From: Delphinus delphis
Taxonomy: Eukaryota; Chordata; Mammalia; Artiodactyla; Delphinidae
DNA: 64,000 nucleotides
NCBI RefSeq assembly: GCF_949987515.2
Contig: NC_082687.1
Span: 22,738,148 to 22,802,147, forward strand
Direction of reading: 5' to 3'
Program-made: the position numbers and the translations under genes
Shown: piece after piece, positions 12,296-24,419 of the stretch
Numbering within the stretch: the first letter of the stretch is position 1
Layout of the letters: the number at the start of each line of letters is the position of its first letter
The notes under the pieces: model-generated
Seen by the model: only the letters and a program-made list of their open reading frames with translations
Databases searched by the model: none
Told to the model about the DNA's origin: nothing

Positions 12296-12690
12296 TGTTA
12301 TGAACTGAATTGTGTTCCTCAGAATCATATGTTGAAGTCCCAATGTCCCACGTAACTGTATTTGGAGATAAGACGTTTACGGAGGTAATTAAGGTTAAAT
12401 GAGGTCATAAGAGTAGGACCCTAATGCTAGGGCTGGTGTCCTTTACAAGAAGAGGAGAAGACACCAGAGTTCACTCTCTCTCTCCCTCTCTCTCTCTGTG
12501 CATCTGTGCCAAGGAAAAGCCTTGTGAGGACACAGCAAGAAATCTGGAAGCCAGGAAGAGAGCATTCACCAGGAACTGAATCATCTGACACCATGATCTG
12601 GGACTTCGTAAGATCAAAACTGTGAGAAAATAAATTTCCATTGTTTATGTCTATGGTATTTTATTATGACAGCCCAAGCTGATAAACATA
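12296..12690 (+). mobile_element. ERVL-MaLR-type solitary LTR
   Basis: Starts 'tgttatgaactgaattgtg' and has 'atcatatgttgaagtcccaa', 'aattaaggttaaatgaggtc', 'gagaaaataaatttccattg' and the end 'acagcccaagctgataaac'. No internal retroviral genes lie on either side, so this is a lone LTR of an ancient family with no coding potential. Confidence 0.87.
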
Positions 12691-12919
12691 GGTATGAACC
12701 TTTTTGCTGCTCCTTATAAATGAGAGATAGCCTGTGTCACTCAATACATGACTATGGTTTTAAGAGTAGTACCATTTCTTTCTCCCCCATTCACACAAAC
12801 CAGTGAGACGGATGTTGTTTTAGGGATAACCTCCATTTCAGTTACTTTGTCTTTTCATATATTTCAGCCATTGACTAACTTCAGGACTTAAATCACTATT
12901 AGTAACAGATTGTGTTAAT

Positions 12920-13025
12920 ACACTTCATAGAGATTCTGATTTAGCAGATCTGCAAAAGGGTCCCCACATTTGAATTTCTAACAAACACCTCTGATGATTC
13001 TGACCACGCTTTGAAAAACACCAAG
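12920..13025 (+). mobile_element. MER5-like (hAT) relic
   Basis: 'tttgaatttctaacaaacac' and 'gatgattctgaccacgcttt' resemble the right half of MER5A. Confidence 0.6.
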
Positions 13026-14899
13026 ATAAAGTTATTTCCACATAACTCTTCGAAATACCATGCATAGTGGACCTTATTACATGTCCTTCATGACTATTCC
13101 CAGGGATTGCCAGTAGGGTTTATAAGTAACTATGAAACACTTCACAAGAGGTCAAGGTTTACTAAGAATCCAGATAGGACAGAGCTAAAACCAACACTGC
13201 TTTAAGGGTTTACCATTTTAGTACACTTATGACTCCTACAAGGTACTTGCTGACACTACCACCTCCTATTTCTAGAACGGCTCAGTTAAGTCTTTATTTT
13301 TAAGTTCACATTACTAAGTCAGAAACATTATGTACAACTTTGGTGGGGCATATTCCTGGGTGTCAAGTTCTCCATTTATGAAAAGAATATGATTCAATTT
13401 GTGCTACCCCATAATAGCAACGTTGTAAAGGAGTCAAGGGGTGAGCCAGCTTTGAGAAAAATAGAGAGGTGGCTGGTAATAGACTGGGAACAGGGAAAGC
13501 AGGCCTGCTTTGAGATGGGAAGTGTTTTAGCTCCTGGTCTCCTAGCGCATGCGCTTAGTTCATTCTGTCCCCGTCTCCCACACCCTTCCCACCTTCTTAG
13601 CTTACAGATCCTCCCTCCTTAATCTTTGTAGTATAAGCATCCATGTGGTGGTGACTAATAGGAGTCTTACGTAGAACTCCAGAGCTAACAAGGGTTGAAG
13701 GACAGAGCCATCCACAAGGCAAGAATCTTGAATACACACATCCTAAAACGCTCTGCTGCATGACATCACCATGGCCCTGACATTTGCAAGCAACCTGATT
13801 CAGACATTGGTCCTCACTGGAATGTGTTCATGACCTGGATTTTATTCTGAGGGATAGTAGGGAACAGAGAAGAATGAGGCTTGGGGACGCGGTAAGACCC
13901 TAGCCTATGCTGGGCAAGAACAATATTTTTTTGAAAGGCAGTTTAGATTTTATTTATTTTGGTAAAGTTAATGATTTGTTAAGTGTTAGATAAGCACTGC
14001 ACCGTCTCCCATGTAGATGTACCAGAAATTAAAATATGCTCCCACATAAGCAACACTAAGCCAGAAAATAGGTCACAATAGACCTTGTCATTAAAAAAAT
14101 GCTCATTTATGAAAAGGTAGGCATTCTAGTACACAAACAAATTCATTTCCCTGGGGAAAAAAAAAAAAAAAACTATTAGCAGTTCGTAAATCTGTCCCCT
14201 GCGTCTCAGTAAAACAGGCAATCACATTCCTAAGACAGAACTTTAGACTAATACTTATATCAAGTCTCTCTCTTAAAGAAAAGAAAGTAGAAAACAAGTA
14301 AAAGCCCTGGATATTGATAATACTGGGGTTTTTATCCTGGCCTTCAAGGAAGCTGCTTCGCTCCCAGCTGGCATCGCTCCTCAAGCAGAGCTCCCCCTCC
14401 ACCGTTTACTACTTCCTGCTTCTCTCTCTGCAATCTCACAAGGCACAAAGTTGTTAAATCTGTCCTCCTTCACATAAAAACGAAATCCAAATTCAAACTG
14501 CATCTCTTTCCAAAGAGAATTTCGAGAGCGGAGAAGTGGTTACTTTTGGCAATAGGCCTTCCAGAATCTTCTGTGCATCTCACATAGGGTTAATTATGGC
14601 AGGATGCAACAGTGATCAATACTTTTTTTTTGAACTGAGAAGAGGTTGTGTCCACATGGGAGCCAGCTACAAAGAGAATGGTGTTTGGAATGGTGCATGG
14701 CTTTGCACAGTTCCATGCAAATAGGCTGTCGGGTTACGAGGATGAGACACACTTACGGTACTCCCATTCCAAAGCTGATTTCTCATTTAGCTTTGGAATA
14801 ATGAGATTTCATACCCCACAGAGGTAGTGGCGATCCAGGCAGCTGGCAAAGCTGATCGTTTCTAATTTAATCTGTGCAGTGAGCTGACTGGGACCCTAC

Positions 14900-15011
14900 C
14901 TTTTGTCCCTGCACATCTGTCGTGATGTGGTCGGCTTCCCCATCCTCAATCTCCCCCATCTTCACGACACTGACTTGTATGGTGCCAACAACCTTGCCAC
15001 CATCTGAAGTT
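14900..15011 (-). CDS. INPP4B: INPP4B internal exon C (112 nt, end of C2 domain)
   Basis: The first base completes the arginine codon from exon B (AG|A). Then come 37 codons beginning [19 protein letters not shown] and ending [10 protein letters not shown], matching human INPP4B residues about 168-205 with one remembered change (Glu to Gln in GTIQVSV). The acceptor is TTTATTTTTGATTGCAG and the donor is AAAAG|GTAGGG. The [10 protein letters not shown] segment is the last C2 beta strand, and the acidic [10 protein letters not shown] stretch starts the linker. The nearest neighbouring coding exons are 28 kb upstream (B) and about 10 kb downstream (D). A run of 112 nt is not divisible by three, so loss of this exon alone would break the reading frame. 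Confidence 0.97.
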
Positions 15012-16029
15012 CTGCAATCAAAAATAAAGGAAGCGGAAAGGTGAGAATCATCTCTTCCCTGAAAGTATGTCCAAACATGTTTGTTTCTGAAAACCACTAA
15101 CACCGCTCTTTACCTGCGTTGCTTGTAATGAACAAATCTGCTTAAAATACATTGAAACCTGTTACTAGAATCACGAATTGGTGTGGTAAGTGCACGAAGC
15201 TACCTCATGAAGGTTAAACCATCTCACGGCTCTCAGGAGGAGCCGCCAAGATCATGGATCCGTGCCCTGTTTGGTAACCCCTTGTCACTACAACGGCATC
15301 AGCCATGGCTCCTCTATACCAATCGCATGGGATATTGTGCTCATCTATTACAGAAACTACAGCTGAATAAAACAGAAGAGAGTACAGATAACCCTATATT
15401 CCTCTATGACCCGGCCATCGGCTGTAACATCTGATTTTGTGCCTTTTCATTTTTCTTTCTCAGAGACCAGGTAAAGAAGATTCTCTCCCAGCAAACATCA
15501 GAAAATCACAGTACATGAAGACAGAAATTAACCACCGAGATCATTTAGGATGACCCATTACTTTTTCAGATAAAGAAACTGAGATTCATGAAGATAGAAA
15601 GACTCATGCATGGAAACAAACTGGCAAAGCCAGAAACCCAGGTTTTTATCTTCTTTAAGTCTGTTGGTCATTGAACAACTCTTCTCAACTCAATGATGAT
15701 GAAAATTTTATTATTAAGATTTTCCTCATCATCACTGTCATCAACATACAAACTTTATGACAATAATAATGAAAACCTAAAATAAAATTAACAACCACCA
15801 TCCTTTAAGATTCTCAAATTTTCTTTTCTGGGCAAGAAAATATACAGAATAAATGTTGGCATCATGTCATGGGAACACTGTAATACATAATGATATTCTT
15901 CCCTTGCACCTTTTTTTAAGATAGGTAGCAAGTCACCCATTGGTATGGGGTGTTGCTGTAACCTATATCTAAGCCTAACTGACCAAGCGACACTTCATTT
16001 TCCTTATTTAGTCATTTTATATTCTTTTT

Positions 16030-16180
16030 GAAAAAAAATTTTTTATTATGGAAATTTCCAAACACACATCAAAGTCGAGGTGAGTACAGTGAACCTCCAC
16101 ATACCCATCACCACCCACCTTCAACAATTCCCAGCATTCTGCCTTTCTTGTTTCATCCATCCACTGGCCCTTCCCCAACT
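16030..16180 (-). mobile_element. Older L1-like 3' fragment
   Basis: The phrases 'ttttattatggaaatttcc' and 'catacccatcaccacccacc' resemble an old mammalian L1 3'UTR lying next to the younger L1. Family assignment is tentative. Confidence 0.5.
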
Positions 16181-16184
16181 TTGT

Positions 16185-17290
16185 TTTTTTTAACATCTTT
16201 ATTGGAGTATAATTGCTTTACAATGGTGTGTTAGTTTCTGCTGTATAACAAAGTGAATCAGCAATACATATACATATATCCCCATATACCCTCCCTCTTG
16301 CGTCTCCCTCCCTCCCACGCTCCCTATCCCACCCCTCTAGGTGGTCACAAAGCACTGAGCTGATCTCCCTGTGCTATGCGGCTGCTTCCCACTAGCTATC
16401 TATTTTACATTTGGTAGTATATATAAGTCCATGCCACTCTCTCACTTCGTCCCAGCTTACCCTTCCCCCTCCCCATATCCTCAAGTTCATTCTCCACGTC
16501 TGCATCTTTATTCCTGTCCTGCCCCTAAGTTCTTTATAACAATTTTTTTTCTTTTTTCTTTTTTAGATTCCATATATATATGTTAGCATATATATATGTG
16601 TTATGTGTTAGCATATGGTATTTGTTTTTCTGTTTCTGACTTACTTCACTCTGTATGACAGACTGTAGGTCCATCCACCTCACTACAAATAACTCAATTT
16701 CATTTCTTTTTATTGCTGCGTAATATTCCACCATATATATGTGCCACATCTTCTTTATCCATTCATCTGTTGATGGACACTTAGGTTGCTTCCATGTCCT
16801 GACTATTGTAAATAGAGCTGCAATGAACTTTTTGGTACATGACTCTTTTTGAATTATGGTTTTCTCAGGGTATATGCCCAGTAGTGGGATTGCTGGGTCG
16901 TATGGTAGTTCTATTTTTAGATTTTTAAGGAAGCTCCATACTGTTCTCCATGGTGGCTGTATCAATTTACATTCCCACCAACAGTGCAAGAGGGCTCCCT
17001 TTTCTCCACACCCTCTCCAGCATTTATTGTTTGTAGATTTTTTGATAATGGCCATTCTGACTGGTGTGAAGTGATACCTCATTGTAGTTTTGATTTGCAT
17101 TTCTCTAATGATCAGTGATGTTGAGCATCCTTTCATGTGTTTGTTGGCAATCTGTGTATCTTCTTTGGAGAAATGTCTATTTAGGTCTTCTGCCCATTTT
17201 TGGATTGGGTTGTTTGTTTTTTTGATAGTGAGCTGCATGAGCTGCTTGTAAATTTTGGAGATTAATCCTTTGTCAGTTGCTTCATTTTTT
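16185..17290 (-). mobile_element. 5'-truncated L1 with 234-codon ORF2 remnant
   Basis: It is homologous to the copy at 8269-9235 and in the same orientation, about 90% identical by eye. The frame at 16534-17238 (minus) is open for 234 codons and contains [54 protein letters not shown] and [20 protein letters not shown]. Only the ORF2 C-terminal domain is present; the endonuclease and reverse-transcriptase domains are missing. The insertion lies beside an older L1 3' piece (16030-16180). Confidence 0.94.
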
Positions 17291-18242
17291 AAATTTGTGT
17301 TTAACTTTAATCTGAATATGAACGGTGTCTTTCAACCAATTCCTTCAAAATGTCACTATTTTATTACTGGAGGTGTCAGAAAAGAGGAATAGGAAAATTA
17401 GTATAAGTAGTTTACTAAAATGCTAATTAAAACAATAAGTTAGGCGAAAAGGAAACCCAATTGTTACCAGATCATAGGAAGATTTTTCTCAAAATATATA
17501 AAGTACAAATTTAAACACATCTTTTGAATTATGATTTTAAGAAAACCGAAATAGAAAAACTCTGGTGACATATACATAGCTAATGTCATGATGTAATAAA
17601 ATAAAGATTATGTACATAGAAAAATACAAGTGGTTTACTTAAATAGTATATTAAGGTTCTTACTAAAATATAAAATAAAATGCTTCTTGGTGATTTTTAA
17701 GTCAGTGTAAATCATAATATTGACTCAATTATTTTAAATTAACAGAAAACTTAAGCATTCATTACAAAGAAGATGTGTATACAGATGACAGTATAATCTA
17801 TGATTTTGTAAAAAACTACATTAGCTTCAATTCTGGGATGATTTTAACAATTAATTATACCATTTTCCTACTTGAAATGACATAATAACTTGTCATAAAT
17901 CATGATTTGACATATCTCTGTACAATTCTTTAGTACCCGATAGTGAAACAGATATTTTAATAAAAGCCCTGGTTCTACTCACAGGTTTTTCTAGAAATTT
18001 GCAGACTTCTTTTTCCCCCAAACTGATACTCAATAACAATTAAAGACACTTTTTTTTCTCATAGGCATTGTGTAAAATTTTTGCTGGAGCAAACTGAGCT
18101 TAATTTCTAGGTATACAAAGCTTAGGTTTAATGTTTCAAATTTTTTCATTGACTAAAGCAAATAATGTCATAATGATTTGAATGAGAGGATAGATTTATC
18201 ACACCCTCTCCCAGGACTGGGTAATAAACCAACACATGCAAT

Positions 18243-18425
18243 AACAGTTAAAAGTGTGAACTCAGGAGTTTGAGTTATCTGCTAGCTTCATGACCTTGGA
18301 CAAGACACTTAACCATGTGAAACTTTGTAAAATGGAGATGATAATTTTGTTTTAAGGATTACATTGTGACACGATTTATGTCAAGTTCTCAGCACAATGA
18401 CTTACACAAAATAAGTGCTTCTTCC
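18243..18425 (+). mobile_element. MIR SINE
   Basis: 'agcttcatgaccttggacaa', 'tttgtaaaatggagatgata' and 'acaaaataagtgcttctt' follow the MIR order. Confidence 0.82.
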
Positions 18426-18824
18426 TACCCCCGCTTCATCCCAGTAGTAGTAGTAGCAGTATCAACAGAATTGCTATTGTCATTAATGTATTATATTTCA
18501 TTCAATTCTCTTTAGAAATTTTACTAAAATGGGCATCTAAGACTATAGTAAAAGATTATAGGATTTCAGGACACATGCATTTCAAGAGTGATTAAGTGCT
18601 CATTAGAGGTACAAAGACTTAGTAATGACAGATGATGTTATAAAGCTTACATTCCTAGAAGTGCAAAGCACACAAGTTTATAACCAGTTACAATACAAAG
18701 TGAACCTTTCAAAGTGCCAAAGGTAGATGAAGAAGCAATGCACCATGGGAGTATGGGAGTAAGCTTCCGAACTCTAGCTTTATTTATTCCCTTTAAAAAA
18801 GCTTCTGGCTGCTTTTTAAATACA

Positions 18825-18997
18825 GGCATATCTTGTTTTATTGTGCTTTATTTTATTGTGCTTTGCTTTTTTGGAGCTTCACAGATATTGTGTTTGTTTT
18901 TTTACAAATTGAACGTTCGTGGGAACCCTACGTTGAGCAGGTCTATCAGTGCCATCCTTTCTAAAAGCATTTGCTCACTGTGCCTCTGTGTCACATT
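18825..18997 (+). mobile_element. Tigger (pogo-type) DNA transposon end
   Basis: Begins at a TA with 'caggcatatcttgttttatt' and continues 'caaattgaacgttcgtgg', 'gagcaggtctatcagtgcc' and 'gcctctgtgtcacatt', the order of a Tigger1 terminal region. No transposase frame remains. Confidence 0.82.
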
Positions 18998-19514
18998 AGA
19001 TATAGGGACACTAGAGAGATTCTAAAACCTTTTTTTTTTTTCACAAACCATTTTGGATAAGAATCTCTGAGTACCCTAAATCATGCTTCTTCCCCTGAGA
19101 TTTGTGGGAGACAGAATGGGGAATTCAGGTTATAAACTTAAGAACTAAACACAAGACACCCCAAATCATGGGTCATCCTGTCAGTGAACTGCAATGTGAA
19201 ATGTAGAAGCTGTTTCCTATTTATTCTGTAACAACTGACAACCCACAGACCATGGATATTCAAGACACTTCTCTTCAATCAGGACAGTCACAACTGAAAT
19301 ACCTATTTCATGTTTCCAAAGGCTGTTTCAAAGGTGATTTCAAAAAAATTTAGAAAAAAATCATTCTTAAGTGATTAATGATGCTTTCAATTAATCACCC
19401 ATCAAGTTCAGGAGGCTACTACTAATTGCTTAACCATTATTCATCACCAAAATTGCACTAACTTTTATCTAATAGAAATTCATCCTCTCTGCATGGGAGA
19501 TATATTGAAGAGAC

Positions 19515-19650
19515 TTCTAGGCTAGGAATCAAAAAACCAATACTCCATCCAGCTCAGCTGCTCACTAGCTATGTGATCAACAACATATTGCTTCAGTTCC
19601 CTGGATTTCAGTTTCTGTTACTGCAAAACAAAGAATTGGTCTTTGACAGT
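19515..19650 (+). mobile_element. MIR SINE
   Basis: 'cagctgctcactagctatgt' and a degenerate 'ccctggatttcagtttctgt' mark a diverged MIR. Confidence 0.65.
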
Positions 19651-20387
19651 TATCATATTAGCACTCAAGCTTCGTGCTCTGACATGGTTGGAATCCATCA
19701 GTTGATCTCATCATAGGCATCATAGGCTATCATGGGCTGATACAGCCTTGGGGAAAATCTTGGGCACATCCTAGCCTCTTCTCCTCACTCCCCACCTTCC
19801 CCTCCAACCTCTCCCCAAAACAAATGAAGCAAACAAAATGCATGCCAAACCTAGAAAGTAACTTTAACACTTACAGTCAAATACAAGGGCTAGTTTTCCT
19901 TATAGTATCCACTGTATACGTATATATTTTACTGCCATTATGGCACTGCAACTTGGCGCTTTCACAAGGATACAAATTTGACTGAACTAAGAAACAAAAG
20001 AGGTCTTCGTACACTTTCCTAGCAATTTATATGGCAGTGAGAACAGGCTGCAGTAATAAATAACTATCTCAATCTATAGGAAGAAGAAAAAAAAACTATG
20101 TCATTTCACTCTCTTGCCAGGTCATTACCATTGTTTAATGCAGAGAGCTATAAGAGAAGTAAAAGATGAATAGTTCATGGCAGCCACATTATTTCAATCA
20201 CAACATCAAGCTCCTATTTCCCTCAGCAGGTACACTTAAATATTTAACCATGCCAACAAGATGGAAGGCAGAGAAAGGGAAAATTTCAGCAACGCAAATC
20301 TACACTTCCTTATCACTTAGTTTTTCAGCATGCATAATACATTAGTGATTAAGTTTCTTTAAAATCTTCCTTTAAAATAACTCCCCT

Positions 20388-20588
20388 GGGACTTCGCTGG
20401 TGATCCAGTGGTTAACACTTTGCCTTCCAATGCAGGGGATGAGGTTCGATCCCTGGTCGGGGAGCTAAGATCCCACATGCCTTGCGGCCAAAACACCAAA
20501 AACATAAAACAGGAACAATATTGTAACAAATTCAATAAAGACTTTAAAAATGGTCCACATCAAAAAAAAAAATCTTAAAAAAAAAAAA
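20388..20588 (+). mobile_element. CHR-1-type SINE with perfect duplication
   Basis: It begins 'gggacttcgctggtgatcc', has the B box 'ggttcgatccctggtcgg' and the typical tail 'aattcaataaagacttt'. A perfect 16-bp target-site duplication 'ttaaaataactcccct' flanks it at 20372-20387 and 20589-20604. Confidence 0.95.
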
Positions 20589-20709
20589 TTAAAATAACTC
20601 CCCTAATGCTTCCTAATGAAATATTCAATTTCACATGCTAAAACTTACAAACATTTTAGAAGACTGAAGGAAAAGGGATGTGAAACAGTCTTCTAACAAA
20701 AGACAATTT

Positions 20710-20913
20710 TTTTTTTTTCTTGCGGTATGCGGGCCTCTCACTGTTGTGGCCTCTCCCGCTGCGGGGCACAGGCTCCAGACGCGCAGGCTCAGCGGCCATG
20801 GCTCACGGGCCCAGCCACTCCACGGCATGTGGGATCTTCCCGGACCGGGGCACGAACCCGCGTTCCCTGCATTGGCAGGCGGACTCTCAACCACTGCGCC
20901 ACCAGGGAAGCCC
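20710..20913 (-). mobile_element. Young CHR-2-type SINE
   Basis: On the minus strand it reads 'gggcttccctggtggcgcag' through 'gggaagatcccacatgccg' to 'gtgagaggcccgcataccg' and a poly-A tail. A perfect 14-bp duplication 'acaaaagacaattt' lies at 20696-20709 and 20914-20927. Closeness to the copy at 29035 suggests recent activity in the whale lineage. Confidence 0.95.
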
Positions 20914-20980
20914 ACAAAAGACAATTTAATGACACTTTTCCTCTAAACTTCTTCACCACCTACTGTACCATCCTTAGTAG

Positions 20981-20983
<3 letters not shown>

Positions 20984-21022
<39 letters not shown>
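20984..21022. repeat. Poly-A run of 39
   Basis: An uninterrupted run of 39 A residues between 'tagtagagc' and 'tcctatgg'. No recognisable SINE or LINE body precedes it. It may be a tail-only retroinsertion, a simple expansion, or an assembly-sensitive length. Confidence 0.95.
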
Positions 21023-21025
<3 letters not shown>

Positions 21026-21499
21026 TATGGAAAGGTTAAAGAGCAACATGTAAATACCTCCTCTATTTTGGAAATGCCACAGAGATACAAATGACTCTGT
21101 AAACATCCAGGAGAAAATCGTCATTAGCACTGTTAGGCTTTGTGAATATAAAGTAGTCTTGGGACTAAGCACCGGGATCATCATCTTGGAGACATGCCTG
21201 GCATTTAACCCATCTAGACATGTAACTGGGAAGTGAAAATCTCACCTGGACAGAAATATAAGCAAAGGCCATCGGTAAACAAGTGGCACTAACTAACTAA
21301 CTAAGTGCATTCTGACTCTTTCTGGTGAATACATTCACCTGGCAGTGCTAGATTTACTTTGGTCTCAGAGAAGTGAGAGTTCTACTTAAGTATGCATGCC
21401 TGAACACACCTCTATCCTGGCTGAACTTCAAAAATTTCAGAAGCCATAGGATACTTTCAAACTAATATTCAAATAAAACTTTTCAGTAGTTCTTAATAT

Positions 21500-22130
21500 T
21501 ATAGCTTACACACTCGAAGCTTTAGTCCTTTGTTTTCTCCTCTTTTCTCATTATAAACTTGTCTTCAGAAATTCTGTCCATTATTATGGGATTCAATTGT
21601 CACATCTTTGAGGATCTACCACAAACCTATATTTCCTACTCTGACCTGATTTCCTATTCCAGAACTCCAAATTCCTTTCGTCCTGATATAATTGGACATT
21701 CTCTAAGCCTGAAACCTAACTAGTCCTCTTCCCAAACCCCAGCTCACATCAGTAGCATATCATTCTCCAAAGACCAAAACCACAGAATATTCCATCTCTA
21801 CCAGTGCCTCGTCCCTACCATTCAATAAGTCATCAAGCACTACTGATTCTTCCTGTATAATGCCCCTTACATGTATCCCTTCCCAATGGTAACATCCCAA
21901 TTAGTTTCACCAACTTTCTTTCATTACACTTGAAGAACCTACTTCCCATCTTCTAGAATCTTTCTCTTCCATCCCGTCCATGTCAGATTTCCTTCTTAAG
22001 ACCTGCTATCACTATTGTATTTTATTTTCTCTGTCAAAATTCCTTAGACATTGCCTAATGCCTACCAAGAGAGTTTGAAGTGTAGACTGTCTTTTAAGAC
22101 TTGTCCGGAGTTATGGACAGCTCAGTATTT
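21500..22130 (+). mobile_element. L2-like relic
   Basis: A C/T-rich, A-poor stretch with short phrases reminiscent of L2 or a related CR1-clade LINE. It is strongly diverged and the family is uncertain. Confidence 0.4.
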
Positions 22131-22401
22131 TTGGATCAAACAGATCCGTGTCATCACACACCAGTAAATAATGGAGCATGGTTTAATGGAAAGCACAGTG
22201 AACTCTGAGTAACAAAAGTCCTTGGTTACGGTGTTGGCTCTTCAGAGTAAACAACTAGGTGATCATGAGAGGGCAATTCAGCCACTATTAAGATTTACGA
22301 GCTATAAAATATGAAGGTAGTAAACCATTCTACTTATCTCACAAGATTTATGTGTCCAAAATTAAAAGATCTTAAAGTTTAAATATAAAAATGCTTTTGT
22401 G

Positions 22402-22513
22402 GGAACTGCCTGGCGGTCCAGTGGTTAGGACTCTCACTGCCGCGCTTTCACTGCCGCCACTGGGTTCAATCCCGGCTCAGGGAACTAAGATCCTGCAAGC
22501 GTGGCAAGAAAAA
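22402..22513 (+). mobile_element. Short CHR-type SINE
   Basis: The sequence 'ggaactgcctggcggtccag' and the B box 'gggttcaatcccggctc' identify the tRNA-derived head. A perfect 15-bp duplication 'aaaaatgcttttgtg' occurs at 22387-22401 and 22514-22528. The element lacks the long 3' part and belongs to the same short form as the one at 7656. Confidence 0.93.
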
Positions 22514-22730
22514 AAAAATGCTTTTGTGTATGGTAATGAGTACAACTGTTATACCATCCGGGACACAAAGTTCCAAGAGCACATCATAGATACGTTGACT
22601 ACCAGTTTTTCAGACTAATTGGCTTGTAGATTCCTCTTTACTGCTGAAAACAGTACTATCCAAACATGAGTAACTGCCTCAATACAAATAAGCTAAAGAA
22701 ATCTTTCCCTCCTCATGACTCTATTAAATA

Positions 22731-22751
22731 TACATATATATATATATATAT
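22731..22751. repeat. Short (TA)n run
   Basis: About ten TA dinucleotides after 'ttaaatatac', just left of an old L1 3' end. Confidence 0.85.
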
Positions 22752-22825
22752 GTAGTGAGCTGTAGTTGGAAACGATTCAATGCTAAATGTAAAATATAAA
22801 CTATCTCTTTATTTGTTATTCAAAT

Positions 22826-23040
22826 ATACATTTTTACTGAAGTATAATTGCTATATAGCAGTATATTAGTTTTGGGTATACAGCACAGTGATTCTATATT
22901 TGTGTATATTACGAAATGATCATCACAATAAGTCTAGTTAACATCTATCACCATACACAGTTACAAAAATTTTTTTTCTTGTGATGATAACTTTTAAGAT
23001 CTACTTTCTTAGCAACTTTCAAATTAACTATGGTTGCAAA
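22826..23040 (-). mobile_element. Old L1 3'UTR fragment
   Basis: The phrases 'ttttactgaagtataattgc', 'ggtatacagcacagtgattc' and 'catctatcaccatacacag' are typical of a reversed L1 3' end in Laurasiatheria. No coding part remains. Confidence 0.75.
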
Positions 23041-24419
23041 TGTAGGTCATCTATTCAGTGATCTGAGGATCCAGGCTGATGAAGGCTCTGCCATGTTCAC
23101 CTTGTGGCATCTAAGGTCTCCAAACAGCAGAAGGGGATAAAAGCATGGAGGAACTCTTATTGGACAGACGCAGAACCGGTGTGCTTTCCTCTCTTTACGA
23201 TCCAGTGGCCAGAGCTCAGTTACATGGCCACCCCTATCGAATTTGGCAGGTCGGGGGTGGGGTGGGGCAATAGACATTTAAAATAGGGCAAAGACTGCAA
23301 ATGTTAGTCCCCCTCCTCTTCTTGGGCACACGGCTAGATGACATTTCCAGCGCCTTAAACAGTTCAACTATCTCTTGAAATGTAAGAAATACCCATCTCT
23401 TTAAATGTAAGATATACCTCAACAGCAAGGTGAGAAAACATCTTGGCATCTTGTAAATGTCCTTGGATTCACAGGCAACCAAAATTACATTCAAGTTAAC
23501 AGGTCACCATCATCTGCCCTTTGGGAGATAAGATGCTGCAAGTAAGATAGAGGAAGCTTACTCTACCCTCTTGCACCCACTGGATGAAGCTATAAAACAT
23601 GGACAGAATGCACAGAGCAGCTGTTTGAGGACTCCAAGTAAACACTGCTGGGAATACTGGGGAAGATTAGAATTTTAAATGCCACTGAACCAGCAATTAG
23701 TTTACCATTTTTTCTCCTCTCGTATCTCATGATCTAGACTCAAAACAGCCCCAAGCCCAGAGATGGTCATGGTGTAGACAAAGATAGCTCCAGGAGAAAC
23801 TCTCTGGTTCTGGCTCAAAGAACAGAACAGAGGTCTCCTAATACTCAGAAGAATGATGAAATCACTTTTTTTTTCCCAATCTCTTGTGTCTCAGCCCCCA
23901 AGCAATCCAGTGGTGGCAGCAACAAAAGTGACAGCTTGGAGGAAGTGCAGAAGCCTAAAATTATGAGGAAGGGAAAGTTTCCTCTCTGATTGGAGCTGTG
24001 ATCCCAAGGGCATGGGATGCATGCCCTTTACTTTTTCTCTCTCTCTTCTCCTACCTCTTGGCCCCAGAAGAGGGTGCAGCTGCAAGGCAGAGAAGGGAAA
24101 ATCAAACCCCAGCTTTCTGAATGAAGGGTCTTTTGATCTTTTCCTTCCAGGGAATCCACAGGAAATGGGAACATGCCAGAGAGAGTGTAATGAGGAAGGA
24201 GCTCAGGAAGGGACTTCTTAATGTCGTTCATGGACTTCTGGGCTTACCTCAAGCTGTGCATGCATGGATCTAAACCACATATCAGATACTCTGAGAAATA
24301 ATCTATGGACTACACCATCCCCCAGGTCCCGGACTGTCACCTGGGTGACAAATTCGAAGGACAGATACGAATAACACTACAGAAGTTTTGAAAACAGAAG
24401 TGATATTGAAACTACAAAG

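Larger units (their letters stand above)
4598..14899 (-). other. INPP4B: INPP4B intron between exons C and D
   Basis: This 10.3-kb intron carries a CHR SINE at 7.66 kb, an L2 copy split by a truncated L1 (8.05-9.97 kb), a reversed L2 (10.77-11.6 kb), a CHR-2 SINE (11.9-12.2 kb), a MaLR LTR (12.3-12.7 kb) and a MER5-like relic (12.9-13.0 kb). In 4600-7600 and 13030-14899 I see mostly unique AT-rich sequence without recognisable genes. A possible L2 scrap is at 6370-6560. Confidence 0.7.

Noticed and set aside
12296..12690. Possible complete endogenous retrovirus linked to the LTRs at 12.3, 30.7 and 60.1 kb
   Set aside because: The LTRs are far apart, differ in orientation and have no gag, pol or env remnants next to them, so they are solitary.
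16534..17238. 234-codon frame as a host gene
   Set aside because: It is the C-terminal remnant of L1 ORF2; reported as a mobile element instead.
20388..20460. Functional tRNA gene from the tRNA-like sequence
   Set aside because: The tRNA-like head belongs to a CHR SINE with a target-site duplication and does not form an independent tRNA gene.
20680..21053. Several open frames around 20.7-21.0 kb
   Set aside because: They lie in a CHR-2 SINE and poly-A; matching frames occur in the SINE copy at 29035.
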